Positions 1 to 6,851 of a DNA stretch of 19,846 nt are shown piece by piece (the stretch's first letter is position 1; every line of letters begins with the position of its first letter). The notes beneath the pieces were generated by a model that was not told where the DNA came from, ran no database searches, and saw only the letters and a program-made list of their open reading frames with translations. Source of the DNA: JABDJZ01 sp047611125 (GTDB lineage: Bacteria; Bacteroidota; Rhodothermia; Rhodothermales; UBA10348); contig JBLFXH010000028.1 in assembly GCA_047611125.1 (NCBI GenBank), positions 1-19,846 on the forward strand. Reading direction: 5' to 3'. The translations under genes and the position numbers were made by a program.

Positions 1-79
1 ATGCATTCAAGCACGGGCGCCTACGGAGACCAGTCCAAGAGGTGCTCCTCAGCCTTTTCTGAGCGGACCGAGGGCTAGG

Positions 80-826
80 CTAGGCCTCTCCCGTCACGAA
101 GGTTTTCAGGAAATCGGCCAGGAGATGGTCAACCTCAGTGGTCTCGCGGAGGCTGTTAACTGCGGCAAGAAAGGCGTCCTCGTCGGGGAGCTCGGCCAGA
201 TAATGCTCCCGGTACGCGTGCAGGCGGTCTCGTTCACGCCGCGCATCCAACTCCGAATGAAACTGAGTCCCGTAGATGGGGAGCCCTTCCATGCGAAAGG
301 CTTGGTTTGGCTGCGAATCATTCATAGCCATTTCCACGGCGCCCGGCGGCAACATCGTTACCCGGTCGTGGTGCCCCATGTTGGCTAGAAAGCTCTTCGG
401 AAAGCCACGAAACAATTGGTCAGCCTGACCCGCGTTAGTGAGCCGAATCTTGTGACAGCCCATCTCAGCGCGCGTCGGGTCGTGCTCAACCGTACCACCA
501 AGCGCTCGGGCAATCATCTGATGGCCCCAGCATGAGCCGAATGTGGGCATGCCGATCTCGGCAGCTTGCTGAATTAGGTCAAGAGCCGCGGGCGTCCAGT
601 CGTAGGTCTGGGTAGCGGAGTAGGCCCCGGCACCACCGATCATGAAGGCGTCGATTCCGTCCAACAGATCACGGTTGATGGTGTCGTGGAGCACGTTTCT
701 TGAAATCAACTGCTCCGGCGCCAAGCGACAGCGCTCCAGGAAGCATCCCTGCTCCTGCGCCTCCATCTCGGGTTCGCCGCGGGCCTGCAGCAGGAATACG
801 ACGGGTGTGTTGTTGGCGCTTGTCAT
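80..826 (-). CDS. Class I glutamine amidotransferase (stand-alone, GuaA-N-like)
   Basis: A 248-residue class I glutamine amidotransferase that should hydrolyse glutamine to release ammonia, or act on a related gamma-glutamyl substrate. The nucleophile elbow reads GSCWGHQ with Cys99. The catalytic His190 and Glu192 lie in GTQFHSELD, so the Cys-His-Glu triad is intact. The FMIGGAGAYS segment (61-70) matches the oxyanion-strand region. There is no synthetase domain, so the acceptor is unknown. Free-standing homologues of this size are often mislabelled GMP synthase. The frame stays open upstream to 1036, but that part is low-complexity Arg/Ser sequence overlapping maf. The ATG at 826 lies 16 bp after the maf stop and gives the normal family length. 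It is probably co-transcribed with maf. The family is certain; the exact substrate is not. Confidence 0.9.
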   Translation of the reverse strand: MTSANNTPVVFLLQARGEPEMEAQEQGCFLERCRLAPEQLISRNVLHDTINRDLLDGIDAFMIGGAGAYSATQTYDWTPAALDLIQQAAEIGMPTFGSCWGHQMIARALGGTVEHDPTRAEMGCHKIRLTNAGQADQLFRGFPKSFLANMGHHDRVTMLPPGAVEMAMNDSQPNQAFRMEGLPIYGTQFHSELDARRERDRLHAYREHYLAELPDEDAFLAAVNSLRETTEVDHLLADFLKTFVTGEA

Positions 827-842
827 GGTGCCGAGAAACCGG

Positions 843-1457
843 TCAGCCCTCCAGCAGATCCGCGAATTCCGTAACAAGCGACACGTAGAGGGTCCGAAGC
901 GGGAGGCCGACGACGTTGTAATAGTCGCCGTCGATTCGCTCGATGAACAGTGATCCCGCGTCGTCCTGAATGCCGTACGCGCCGGCTTTGTCCATGGGCG
1001 AACCACCTTCGACATAGCGCCGAATCTCCGAATCACTCAGCGCGGCGAAGGTCACCTGCGTGCAAGCGTGCCGGCTGTGAACGCGTCCGGACGCCGAGTG
1101 GACCAGCGCGATTCCCGTATACACCACGTGACTACGTCCAGAAAGCGTCCTGAGCATGGACCTGGCGTGGTCCTCATCATTGGGCTTACCGAGGATCCGG
1201 CCGTCCAGAACCACAACCGTATCCGCGCCAAGGACAAGCGCCTCTGGATGCCGCTTGGCTACATCAGTGGCCTTATCACGCGCGAGCTGCTCCACCTGTC
1301 CAGCCGGTTCGACGCCTTGGACAATCACCTCCGGGGCAAAGCTCGGCTCAATCGTCATGGGGACGCCCAGGCGCTCTAGGAGAAAACGCCTTCGAGGTGA
1401 CTGGGAGGCCAGAACAAAGGGAACGCGAAATTGGACGAGTGAGGTCTCCCTTGCCAT
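843..1457 (-). CDS. maf: Maf family nucleotide pyrophosphatase (YhdE-like)
   Basis: A 204-residue Maf/HAM1-fold house-cleaning enzyme that hydrolyses nucleoside triphosphates to monophosphate and pyrophosphate in the cytoplasm. The signatures are in order: LASQSPRR (16-23) at the N-terminal phosphate-binding loop, GADTVV (77-82) with catalytic Asp79, GKP (90-92), YTG (113-115), DKAGAYGIQ (156-164) and GDYYNVVGLP (177-186). The SPRR motif and the KAGAYGIQ block are those of the YhdE subfamily, which acts on dTTP/UTP, rather than the YceF (m7GTP) subfamily. The subfamily call is inferred from these motifs only. The length is normal and the ATG at 1457 is the only sensible start. It is first of a two-gene unit with the downstream amidotransferase and is divergent from the ParA gene across 67 bp. 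Confidence 0.95.
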   Translation of the reverse strand: MARETSLVQFRVPFVLASQSPRRRFLLERLGVPMTIEPSFAPEVIVQGVEPAGQVEQLARDKATDVAKRHPEALVLGADTVVVLDGRILGKPNDEDHARSMLRTLSGRSHVVYTGIALVHSASGRVHSRHACTQVTFAALSDSEIRRYVEGGSPMDKAGAYGIQDDAGSLFIERIDGDYYNVVGLPLRTLYVSLVTEFADLLEG

Positions 1458-1476
1458 AGTGCGGGCGGGTTAAGAG

Positions 1477-1505
1477 TTGACGGCGGATTCAGGCAGGTCT
1501 ACTTT
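1477..1505 (+). promoter_or_regulatory. Possible sigma70-like promoter for the ParA gene
   Basis: TTGACG at 1477-1482 matches the -35 consensus at five of six bases. It is followed after exactly 17 bp by TACTTT at 1500-1505, a weak -10. A start point near 1512 would leave a leader of about 13 nt before the ATG at 1525. If correct, the TTG at 1477 is a promoter element and not a start codon. The -10 is poor, so this is only a candidate. Confidence 0.3.
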
Positions 1506-1524
1506 CTTGAAACGCGAACAAACA

Positions 1525-2358
1525 ATGCCGATGATCCCAATCACCGTCTGTAATCACAAGGGCGGAACTGGAAAGACCACCTCTTCCATCATGATCGCCG
1601 CCGCTCTCGGAATGAGCGGAAGGCGAGTTTTGGTGGTGGATCTTGATCCTCAGGGATTCCTGACCCGCATGATGGGCGTGCCAGAACCAGACCCTAAGGC
1701 GTCATCATGCGCTCTATTCGACGAAAGCCAGGGCTTTGATGCAGCCTGCGTGGTGAACCCGGGGGCGTTCGGCTTGATTCCGGCTTCGACGCGCCTGTCC
1801 ACGGACATGCGCAGGCTGACCAAGAGCATCGATGTACTGTGGGCCCGGGAATTTCAGCAAGCCCACTTTCAAGAATACGATTACGTCCTTTACGACTCGG
1901 CAGCGGCCCTTACTGTGTTTACCCTGAACGCGCTGACGGCTGCGGAGCATGTGCTCATTCCGGTGTTGCCGGAGTATCAGCCGGTAGTCGGAGGGGAGCA
2001 GACCTATCAAACCGCGATAACGGTCAGGAAGAAGCTGAATCCTTCAATGCATGATCCGATGTTTCTCCTGACCATGGTGGATGGCCGAAAACGGAATCAC
2101 ATGGCCTACGAGAACTACCTGAGGGGTAGGTACGGAGATGACATCATGAGATCTCGGATCCGCACCAGCGCGTCCATCTCCACTACCCGTCACGACGGGC
2201 AAACAGCATTTGATTTTGATCCGAGGGGCCGCGGCTCGCAGGATTACGCGGCTGCGGTGGACGAGCTGGTTGCGAGGACGGAGCGCGTTCCCAAGGCGGA
2301 TGAAGCGTCCGAGTCAGAGACCAAGGCGGACACACCTGAAGCGTTGGAGGTCTCTTGA
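1525..2358 (+). CDS. ParA/Soj-type ATPase
   Basis: A 277-residue ParA-family P-loop ATPase, normally the dimerising, nucleoid-binding motor that segregates chromosomes, plasmids or protein cargo. The deviant Walker A is HKGGTGKTT (11-19), with signature Lys12 and P-loop Lys17. Walker A' is VVDLDPQG (37-44). The Walker B aspartate is Asp124 in YDYVLYDSAAAL, where most ParA proteins have a DxPP run. The NALTAAEHVLIP strand and the TMVDGRKR segment are typical of Soj. The C-terminal 30 residues are Glu/Ala/Lys-rich and look disordered. The frame opens from a TTG at 1477, but the ATG at 1525 starts right at the conserved strand and is preferred; ATG 1531 is also possible. No parB or parS-like inverted repeat is visible nearby, so it looks like an orphan ParA. 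Its stop overlaps the next gene's start. Confidence 0.9.
   Translation: MPMIPITVCNHKGGTGKTTSSIMIAAALGMSGRRVLVVDLDPQGFLTRMMGVPEPDPKASSCALFDESQGFDAACVVNPGAFGLIPASTRLSTDMRRLTKSIDVLWAREFQQAHFQEYDYVLYDSAAALTVFTLNALTAAEHVLIPVLPEYQPVVGGEQTYQTAITVRKKLNPSMHDPMFLLTMVDGRKRNHMAYENYLRGRYGDDIMRSRIRTSASISTTRHDGQTAFDFDPRGRGSQDYAAAVDELVARTERVPKADEASESETKADTPEALEVS
2346..2350 (+). promoter_or_regulatory. Shine-Dalgarno site deciding the TTG start of the acylase gene
   Basis: GGAGG lies inside the last codons of the ParA gene, 4 bp before the TTG at 2355. It is one of only two clear ribosome binding sites in the window. It supports the TTG start and the TTGA overlap, and hence translational coupling of the two genes. 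Confidence 0.6.
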
Positions 2359-4808
2359 TTTCTCTTCGCTCGCGCGACTGGCTTCCGGTGGTCATTTCTG
2401 GAGCCGCGGTTCTGGCCGTGGTTTTGGCGATGCGGCTTCCCGTTTCCGGGCCCCTTCGTCTGGAAACGCTGGTTGATCCGGTCGATGGCTTCTGGGCGAA
2501 TGCCCGCACCGCCGACCAATTCGATGCCGGCTCGGTCCGATTGCCAGGGATGACCGCCCAGGCTGAAGTGGTATTCGATGAACGCGGCGTTCCGCACATC
2601 TTCGCGGAGTCGGACGAAGACGCAATCCGGGCATTTGGCTACGTGGTATCCGGAGACCGTCTATTTCAAATGGACTTCCTGCGGCGGGTCACGTCAGGCC
2701 GACTGGCTGAAGTACTTGGACCAGATCTGGTGGACACGGACCGGTTCCTACGTGGGACCGGAATGGCGCGGTCTGTGGCTCAGAATATCGCGTGGATGCA
2801 GGAAGAGGATCGCATTGACCTTCAGGTAGCGTCGTGGTTTGCAGAGGGCGTCAACGCCCGTTTGGAGGCGATGTCTGATGCCGACCTGCCGGTTGAGTTT
2901 CGCCTGTTGGGTTATCGGCCCGAGCGCTGGTCGGCCGCCGATGCATTTCTGGTCGGATGGAATCTGATGTTCGACCTGACCTATCAGCGTGAGAGCGCGC
3001 TGGTGATGGATCAGGTCCGGGGCGCCATGTCACCCGAGGACTTTGATCTGCTGTTCCGGGTAGACGAGCCGTACTCCGTGCCCATCGTCCCGCCTGAGGA
3101 GCGGCACTGGAGCGCGGGAGGAGCCGGGAGCCGCACGCTGGCCAGCTGGCCGCGGGGCGCAGGTGCTCAGGCCGCCGGCACGCAGGTCTCGCACATCCCT
3201 GCCCGCCAACAATTCGGTGACTTCCCCCTCACGGAGGGATTCCTGCCTGGAAAGGGATCCAATAACTTCGCTGTGACCGGGTCTCGGTCAGCCACTGGAG
3301 CCCCGATTGTGGCTGGGGACATGCACCTTGGTCTCAACCTCCCATCAATCTGGTACGAGGTCCATCTGGTTACACCGGAGATGAATACCTATGGGGTGAC
3401 CGTTCCGGGCGTACCTCTGCCCATCGAGGCCTTCAATCGCAACGTCGGTTGGGTGTTCACTAACACCGGCTCGGATCAGGTGGATCACCTCGAACTGGAG
3501 CTGGATGCCGATGGACTCCGGTACCGCTACGCGGACGGCTGGAGAGACCTGGAGATTATCCCCGATACAATCCGGGTCCTGGATGCTCCACCGGTCGCGC
3601 AGATGCTGCGATGGAGCCATTGGGGCCCAGTGTCCACGGACGGGGGGCGCACCATCGCCACACAGTGGACCGCAAACAGTAGGATCCGGACGTTTCAGGC
3701 TCTCTGGCACATGAACCACGCGGCAACCTATGCGGAGTTTGAGGATGCGCTTCGCTCCTGGGATGTCCCAATGCAGAACATTCTGGTGGGTGCTCCCGGT
3801 GACACCATAGCAATTCGCTCCACCGGATATCTCCCCGTCCGAGCAGATGGAACGGGGTACGGAATCCGGGATGGGAGCAGCCCGATGTCTGAGTGGACGG
3901 GGAGAGTCCCGTTCGACGAACTGCCTCACGCAATTAACCCGGGTAGGGGTTATCTGGCATCGACCAATCAACGTCCGGCCGACGAGACTTATCCGTACTA
4001 CCTGGGCAGAGACTGGCGTGCCGTAATGCGGTCCATTCGCATCGACGAGCTTTTGGCGGGAAAAGAGACACACTCTGCCGCAGACTTGGCTGAATACCAG
4101 GCCGATGTCCACGCGGTTCAGCGGGATCTCTTCGTCCCGCTGATCGCGGATCTTGAAGGCCTTTCCACCCGGGCAGCCAGTTTCAGGGATGCGCTCACCG
4201 CCTGGGACGGATCTACCGCCATCGATCGGCGCGAACCGGCCTTGTTCGGTGTCTGGGAGACGATTCTCCGTCAAATGACCTGGGATGAGCCCGCCTTCGA
4301 TCGTAGGTCTCCGAGCCGATCCAGGCTCCATCAACTGCTAACGGAGACGCCGGACTCTCCTTGGCTTGACATCGAGTCGACGCCCATCCGTGAAGACGCC
4401 GCGATGGTGCTCCGGGCGTCCCTCGAGCAGGCAGCCGACTCCGTGGACGTGGAAGGCCCACTCTGGGGCGAGGTTCACGGACTGCTCTTGCGACACATCA
4501 CGGGCAGCGGCGCGCTTCGTCCGTTCTGGCGAGGCCCGATTCCGTATCCGGGATACTCTGAGACGCTCTCGCCGGGAGCAGGCCGCAACGTGACCCACTC
4601 TGCCTCGTGGCGGGTAGTTCTGGACTTCGCCGGAGATGCTATCAAGGCCCGCGGGATCTATCCGGGAGGCCCGTCCGGCAATCCTTTCAGCACACGCTAC
4701 GACGCGTCGGTGGATGATTTTGCGTCGTTCCGGTTGTATGATCTGCACACACCCGAGACCCCCCAAGCCCTCGTCGAATCTAGCGGTCGTTTGGTCATAG
4801 ACCCTTGA
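2355..4808 (+). CDS. Penicillin acylase family protein (Ntn amidohydrolase), membrane-anchored
   Basis: An 817-residue N-terminal-nucleophile amidohydrolase of the penicillin G acylase / acyl-homoserine-lactone acylase family (S45). Such enzymes cleave an N-acyl amide and mature by self-cleavage before a serine. An uncleaved hydrophobic segment at about 9-28 (WLPVVISGAAVLAVVLAM) should export or anchor it facing the periplasm. The alpha-subunit signature VVFDERGVPHIFAESDEDA (72-90) is followed by GYVVSGDRLFQMD. The predicted nucleophile is Ser302 in PGKGSNNFAV, which would split the protein into an alpha chain plus linker (1-301) and a beta chain (302-817). GDMHLGLNLPSIWYEVHL and the late SASWRVVLDF block fit the beta chain. 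Length is normal for the family. It starts with TTG overlapping the ParA stop as TTGA, behind a GGAGG. The substrate (beta-lactam, AHL or acyl peptide) cannot be read from sequence. Confidence 0.93.
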   Translation: MISLRSRDWLPVVISGAAVLAVVLAMRLPVSGPLRLETLVDPVDGFWANARTADQFDAGSVRLPGMTAQAEVVFDERGVPHIFAESDEDAIRAFGYVVSGDRLFQMDFLRRVTSGRLAEVLGPDLVDTDRFLRGTGMARSVAQNIAWMQEEDRIDLQVASWFAEGVNARLEAMSDADLPVEFRLLGYRPERWSAADAFLVGWNLMFDLTYQRESALVMDQVRGAMSPEDFDLLFRVDEPYSVPIVPPEERHWSAGGAGSRTLASWPRGAGAQAAGTQVSHIPARQQFGDFPLTEGFLPGKGSNNFAVTGSRSATGAPIVAGDMHLGLNLPSIWYEVHLVTPEMNTYGVTVPGVPLPIEAFNRNVGWVFTNTGSDQVDHLELELDADGLRYRYADGWRDLEIIPDTIRVLDAPPVAQMLRWSHWGPVSTDGGRTIATQWTANSRIRTFQALWHMNHAATYAEFEDALRSWDVPMQNILVGAPGDTIAIRSTGYLPVRADGTGYGIRDGSSPMSEWTGRVPFDELPHAINPGRGYLASTNQRPADETYPYYLGRDWRAVMRSIRIDELLAGKETHSAADLAEYQADVHAVQRDLFVPLIADLEGLSTRAASFRDALTAWDGSTAIDRREPALFGVWETILRQMTWDEPAFDRRSPSRSRLHQLLTETPDSPWLDIESTPIREDAAMVLRASLEQAADSVDVEGPLWGEVHGLLLRHITGSGALRPFWRGPIPYPGYSETLSPGAGRNVTHSASWRVVLDFAGDAIKARGIYPGGPSGNPFSTRYDASVDDFASFRLYDLHTPETPQALVESSGRLVIDP

Positions 4809-4838
4809 TGCGACCTCGTTGCCAGAAATCTAACTGCC

Positions 4839-6344
4839 ATGTCTGACTCAAGCCAACCTCGATTTTCCAGCCGTCTGGGCCTAATTCTCAGCGTCCTGGG
4901 GATTGCGGTCGGGACTGGAAACATCTGGCGATTCCCCAGAATTGCTGCCCAGAATGCCGGGGAGGAGGGGGCCGGAGCTTTCCTGATAGCGTGGATTCTG
5001 TTCCTGTTTGTCTGGAGTGTGCCGCTCATCATTGCCGAGTACGCCCTGGGAAAGAAGGGGCGAATGGGCGTGGTGGGGGCCTTTGCTCGATTTGCCGGAG
5101 AGAAGTACACCTGGATGGGCGCCTTCGTCGGGTTTGTAGCTGCGGCCATCATGTTCTACTACAGTGTGGTAGCGGGATGGTGCGTCTACTACTTCGTTCA
5201 CACGCTCACCAGCCCGCTGCCTCTCAGTGCTGAGTCTGCCTCGGCCGTCTGGGACACGTTCCAGGGCGGAATGGGACCCGTCGGATTCCATGCATTGGCA
5301 ATGGGTGTAGGCGCGGTGGTGGTCATCAGAGGCGTATCGGCGATCGAGAAGGCCAATCGGGTTTTAATACCGGCTCTGCTCGCGATTGTCCTCATCGCCG
5401 TGGTCCGGACCTTGACCCTGGACGGAGCGATGGACGGCGTCCGGTTCCTGTTCACTCCCAGTTGGGGCACGCTGGCCAATCCTCGTCTGTGGCTTGAGGC
5501 GCTCACTCAGAATGCCTGGGACACGGGAGCAGGATGGGGCCTCATCCTGACCTACGCATGCTACATGCAGGCCAAGCACGGTGCAGTCAAGAATGCCTTC
5601 ATCACGGGAATTGGCAACAACGTGGTTTCCTTGCTCTCGGCCATCATCATATTCGGGACGGTGTTTGCCATCCTTGGCGCGAACATGGGCCAGGCCGAGA
5701 TCCTCGCGGTCATGCAGACCAGCGGCCCGGCCTCTACCGGTCTGACGTTCCAGTGGATGCCGCAACTCTTCGCCCAGATGGGATTCGGCCGACTTCTGGC
5801 AGCGCTGTTCTTCCTGGGCCTCTCCTTTGCCGCGTTCTCGAGTCTGATATCGATGATTGAGCTATCGACCCGCATCGTGGTTGACGCAGGCGTGAGTCGG
5901 CCGCAGGCTGTCGGCGGTGTGTGCCTGATCGGCTTTGTACTCGGGATTCCCAGCGCTGTGAATCTGGACATCTTCGCCAATCAGGACTTCGTGTGGGGCG
6001 TGGGCCTCATGCTTTGTGGATCGTTCGTGGCATTTGCCGTGATGCGCTACGGACTGCCACAGTTTAGGACTGAAATTATCGACTCTGTGGAAGGCGATTG
6101 GAAGGTGGGCCCTATCTGGGATGTCATCATCTCCAAGGTCATACCCTCTCTGGCGGTCATTCTGCTGGTCTGGTGGTTCTACCTGTCCGCAACCGTTTAC
6201 GCACCCGAGACTTGGTATAATCCGCTTGAGTCGTTCAGCGTGATGACCATATTGGTTCAATGGGCCGTCGTGATGGGGGTATTCCTCTATCTCAACAAGT
6301 GGCTAGCCCGACGCACACTGGCCAACATTCCTCCGGGTACCTGA
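4839..6344 (+). CDS. Sodium-dependent transporter, SNF/NSS family
   Basis: A 501-residue Na+-coupled symporter of the neurotransmitter:sodium symporter (LeuT-fold) family, likely importing an amino acid or related amine across the inner membrane. The TM1 hallmark is present: RLGLILSVLGIAVGTGNIWR followed by FP (12-33), the unwound helix that binds Na+ and substrate. It is followed by GAGAFLIAW and the TM2 signature PLIIAEYALGKKGR. About twelve hydrophobic helices alternate through the protein, and length is within the bacterial family range. Compared with LeuT there are about three extra residues (GEE) between TM1 and the GAGAF stretch. The ATG at 4839 follows the acylase stop by 30 bp with no Shine-Dalgarno. 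Its TGA overlaps the next gene's ATG. Placement after an amidohydrolase suggests uptake of a released amino acid, which is inference. Confidence 0.93.
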   Translation: MSDSSQPRFSSRLGLILSVLGIAVGTGNIWRFPRIAAQNAGEEGAGAFLIAWILFLFVWSVPLIIAEYALGKKGRMGVVGAFARFAGEKYTWMGAFVGFVAAAIMFYYSVVAGWCVYYFVHTLTSPLPLSAESASAVWDTFQGGMGPVGFHALAMGVGAVVVIRGVSAIEKANRVLIPALLAIVLIAVVRTLTLDGAMDGVRFLFTPSWGTLANPRLWLEALTQNAWDTGAGWGLILTYACYMQAKHGAVKNAFITGIGNNVVSLLSAIIIFGTVFAILGANMGQAEILAVMQTSGPASTGLTFQWMPQLFAQMGFGRLLAALFFLGLSFAAFSSLISMIELSTRIVVDAGVSRPQAVGGVCLIGFVLGIPSAVNLDIFANQDFVWGVGLMLCGSFVAFAVMRYGLPQFRTEIIDSVEGDWKVGPIWDVIISKVIPSLAVILLVWWFYLSATVYAPETWYNPLESFSVMTILVQWAVVMGVFLYLNKWLARRTLANIPPGT

Positions 6345-6841
6345 TGGCAGTTGCGCCTGTTCGGGTCCTCTTCGTTTGCCTGGGCAACATCTGCCGATCG
6401 CCCCTGGCCGAGGGCGTGTTCAAGGCGCAGGTGGAGGCCGCCGGCCTGTCAGACCGGTTCGAAATTGATTCTGCGGGCACGGGCAACTGGCACGTTGGGC
6501 ATGCTCCCGACCAGCGGATGCTCCAGACCGCGCTCGGTCACACGGTGTTTTTGACCAGCCGCGGACGGCAATTCGAGTACAAGGACTTCGACTCCTTCAA
6601 GCATATCCTGGTCATGGATCGTAGCAACCTGCACGACGTGCTTTTCCTGGACCGGAAAGAGCGCTTCTCGGACCGCGTGAAGCTATTCAGGGAGTTCGAC
6701 CCGGAGCCTGAGGACTATCAAGTCCCTGACCCCTACTACGGCGGTGCCGAGGGATTCGAGCAGGTCTATGGCATTGTGGAACGCACGGGCGAGGCCTTGC
6801 TGGCCTCACTCGTTGCCCACTATGGTTTGGCGCGGTCTTAG
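6344..6841 (+). CDS. Low-molecular-weight protein tyrosine phosphatase
   Basis: A 165-residue LMW-PTP that dephosphorylates phosphotyrosine in the cytoplasm. The P-loop is CLGNICRS, with nucleophile Cys12 and phosphate-binding Arg18 (the C-x5-R pattern). The DSAGTGNWHVG segment (42-52) is the conserved second block. The general acid is Asp129 in VPDPYYGG. All catalytic elements are intact and the length is standard. The frame is open upstream to 6260 inside the transporter gene, but the ATG at 6344 shares its A with the transporter TGA (TGATG) and starts just before the first strand, so it is chosen. In many bacteria LMW-PTPs partner tyrosine kinases that control exopolysaccharide export. No kinase is in the window, though a sugar-nucleotide cassette lies about 3 kb away. 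It is convergent with the M14 gene, with only 10 bp between stops. Confidence 0.95.
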   Translation: MAVAPVRVLFVCLGNICRSPLAEGVFKAQVEAAGLSDRFEIDSAGTGNWHVGHAPDQRMLQTALGHTVFLTSRGRQFEYKDFDSFKHILVMDRSNLHDVLFLDRKERFSDRVKLFREFDPEPEDYQVPDPYYGGAEGFEQVYGIVERTGEALLASLVAHYGLARS

Positions 6842-6851
6842 GAGTGTCCGC

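Noticed and set aside
48..63. CTCAG/CTGAG inverted repeat as a terminator after the amidotransferase.
   Set aside because: Only a 5-bp stem, not extendable, and no T run on either strand.
3..79. A short plus-strand frame ending at TGA 60-62 (ends RPVQEVLLSLF) that could be the tail of a gene running in from the left edge, and a second frame ending at TAG 76-78.
   Set aside because: Only about 19-25 codons are visible, with no recognisable motif, and several frames are open; a real gene end cannot be told from chance.
827..1036. N-terminal extension of the amidotransferase into the maf gene.
   Set aside because: The 70 extra residues are Arg/Ser/Thr-rich out-of-frame sequence of maf, not seen in amidotransferases; ATG 826 gives the usual length.
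1477..1524. TTG 1477 as the ParA start, adding 16 residues.
   Set aside because: It coincides with a -35-like TTGACG, and the added residues precede the conserved first strand without similarity to ParA proteins.
3345..4334. A 329-codon minus-strand open frame inside the penicillin acylase gene.
   Set aside because: It lies wholly within a well-supported family gene, is Arg/Pro-rich with no recognisable domain, and looks like a high-GC antisense artefact.
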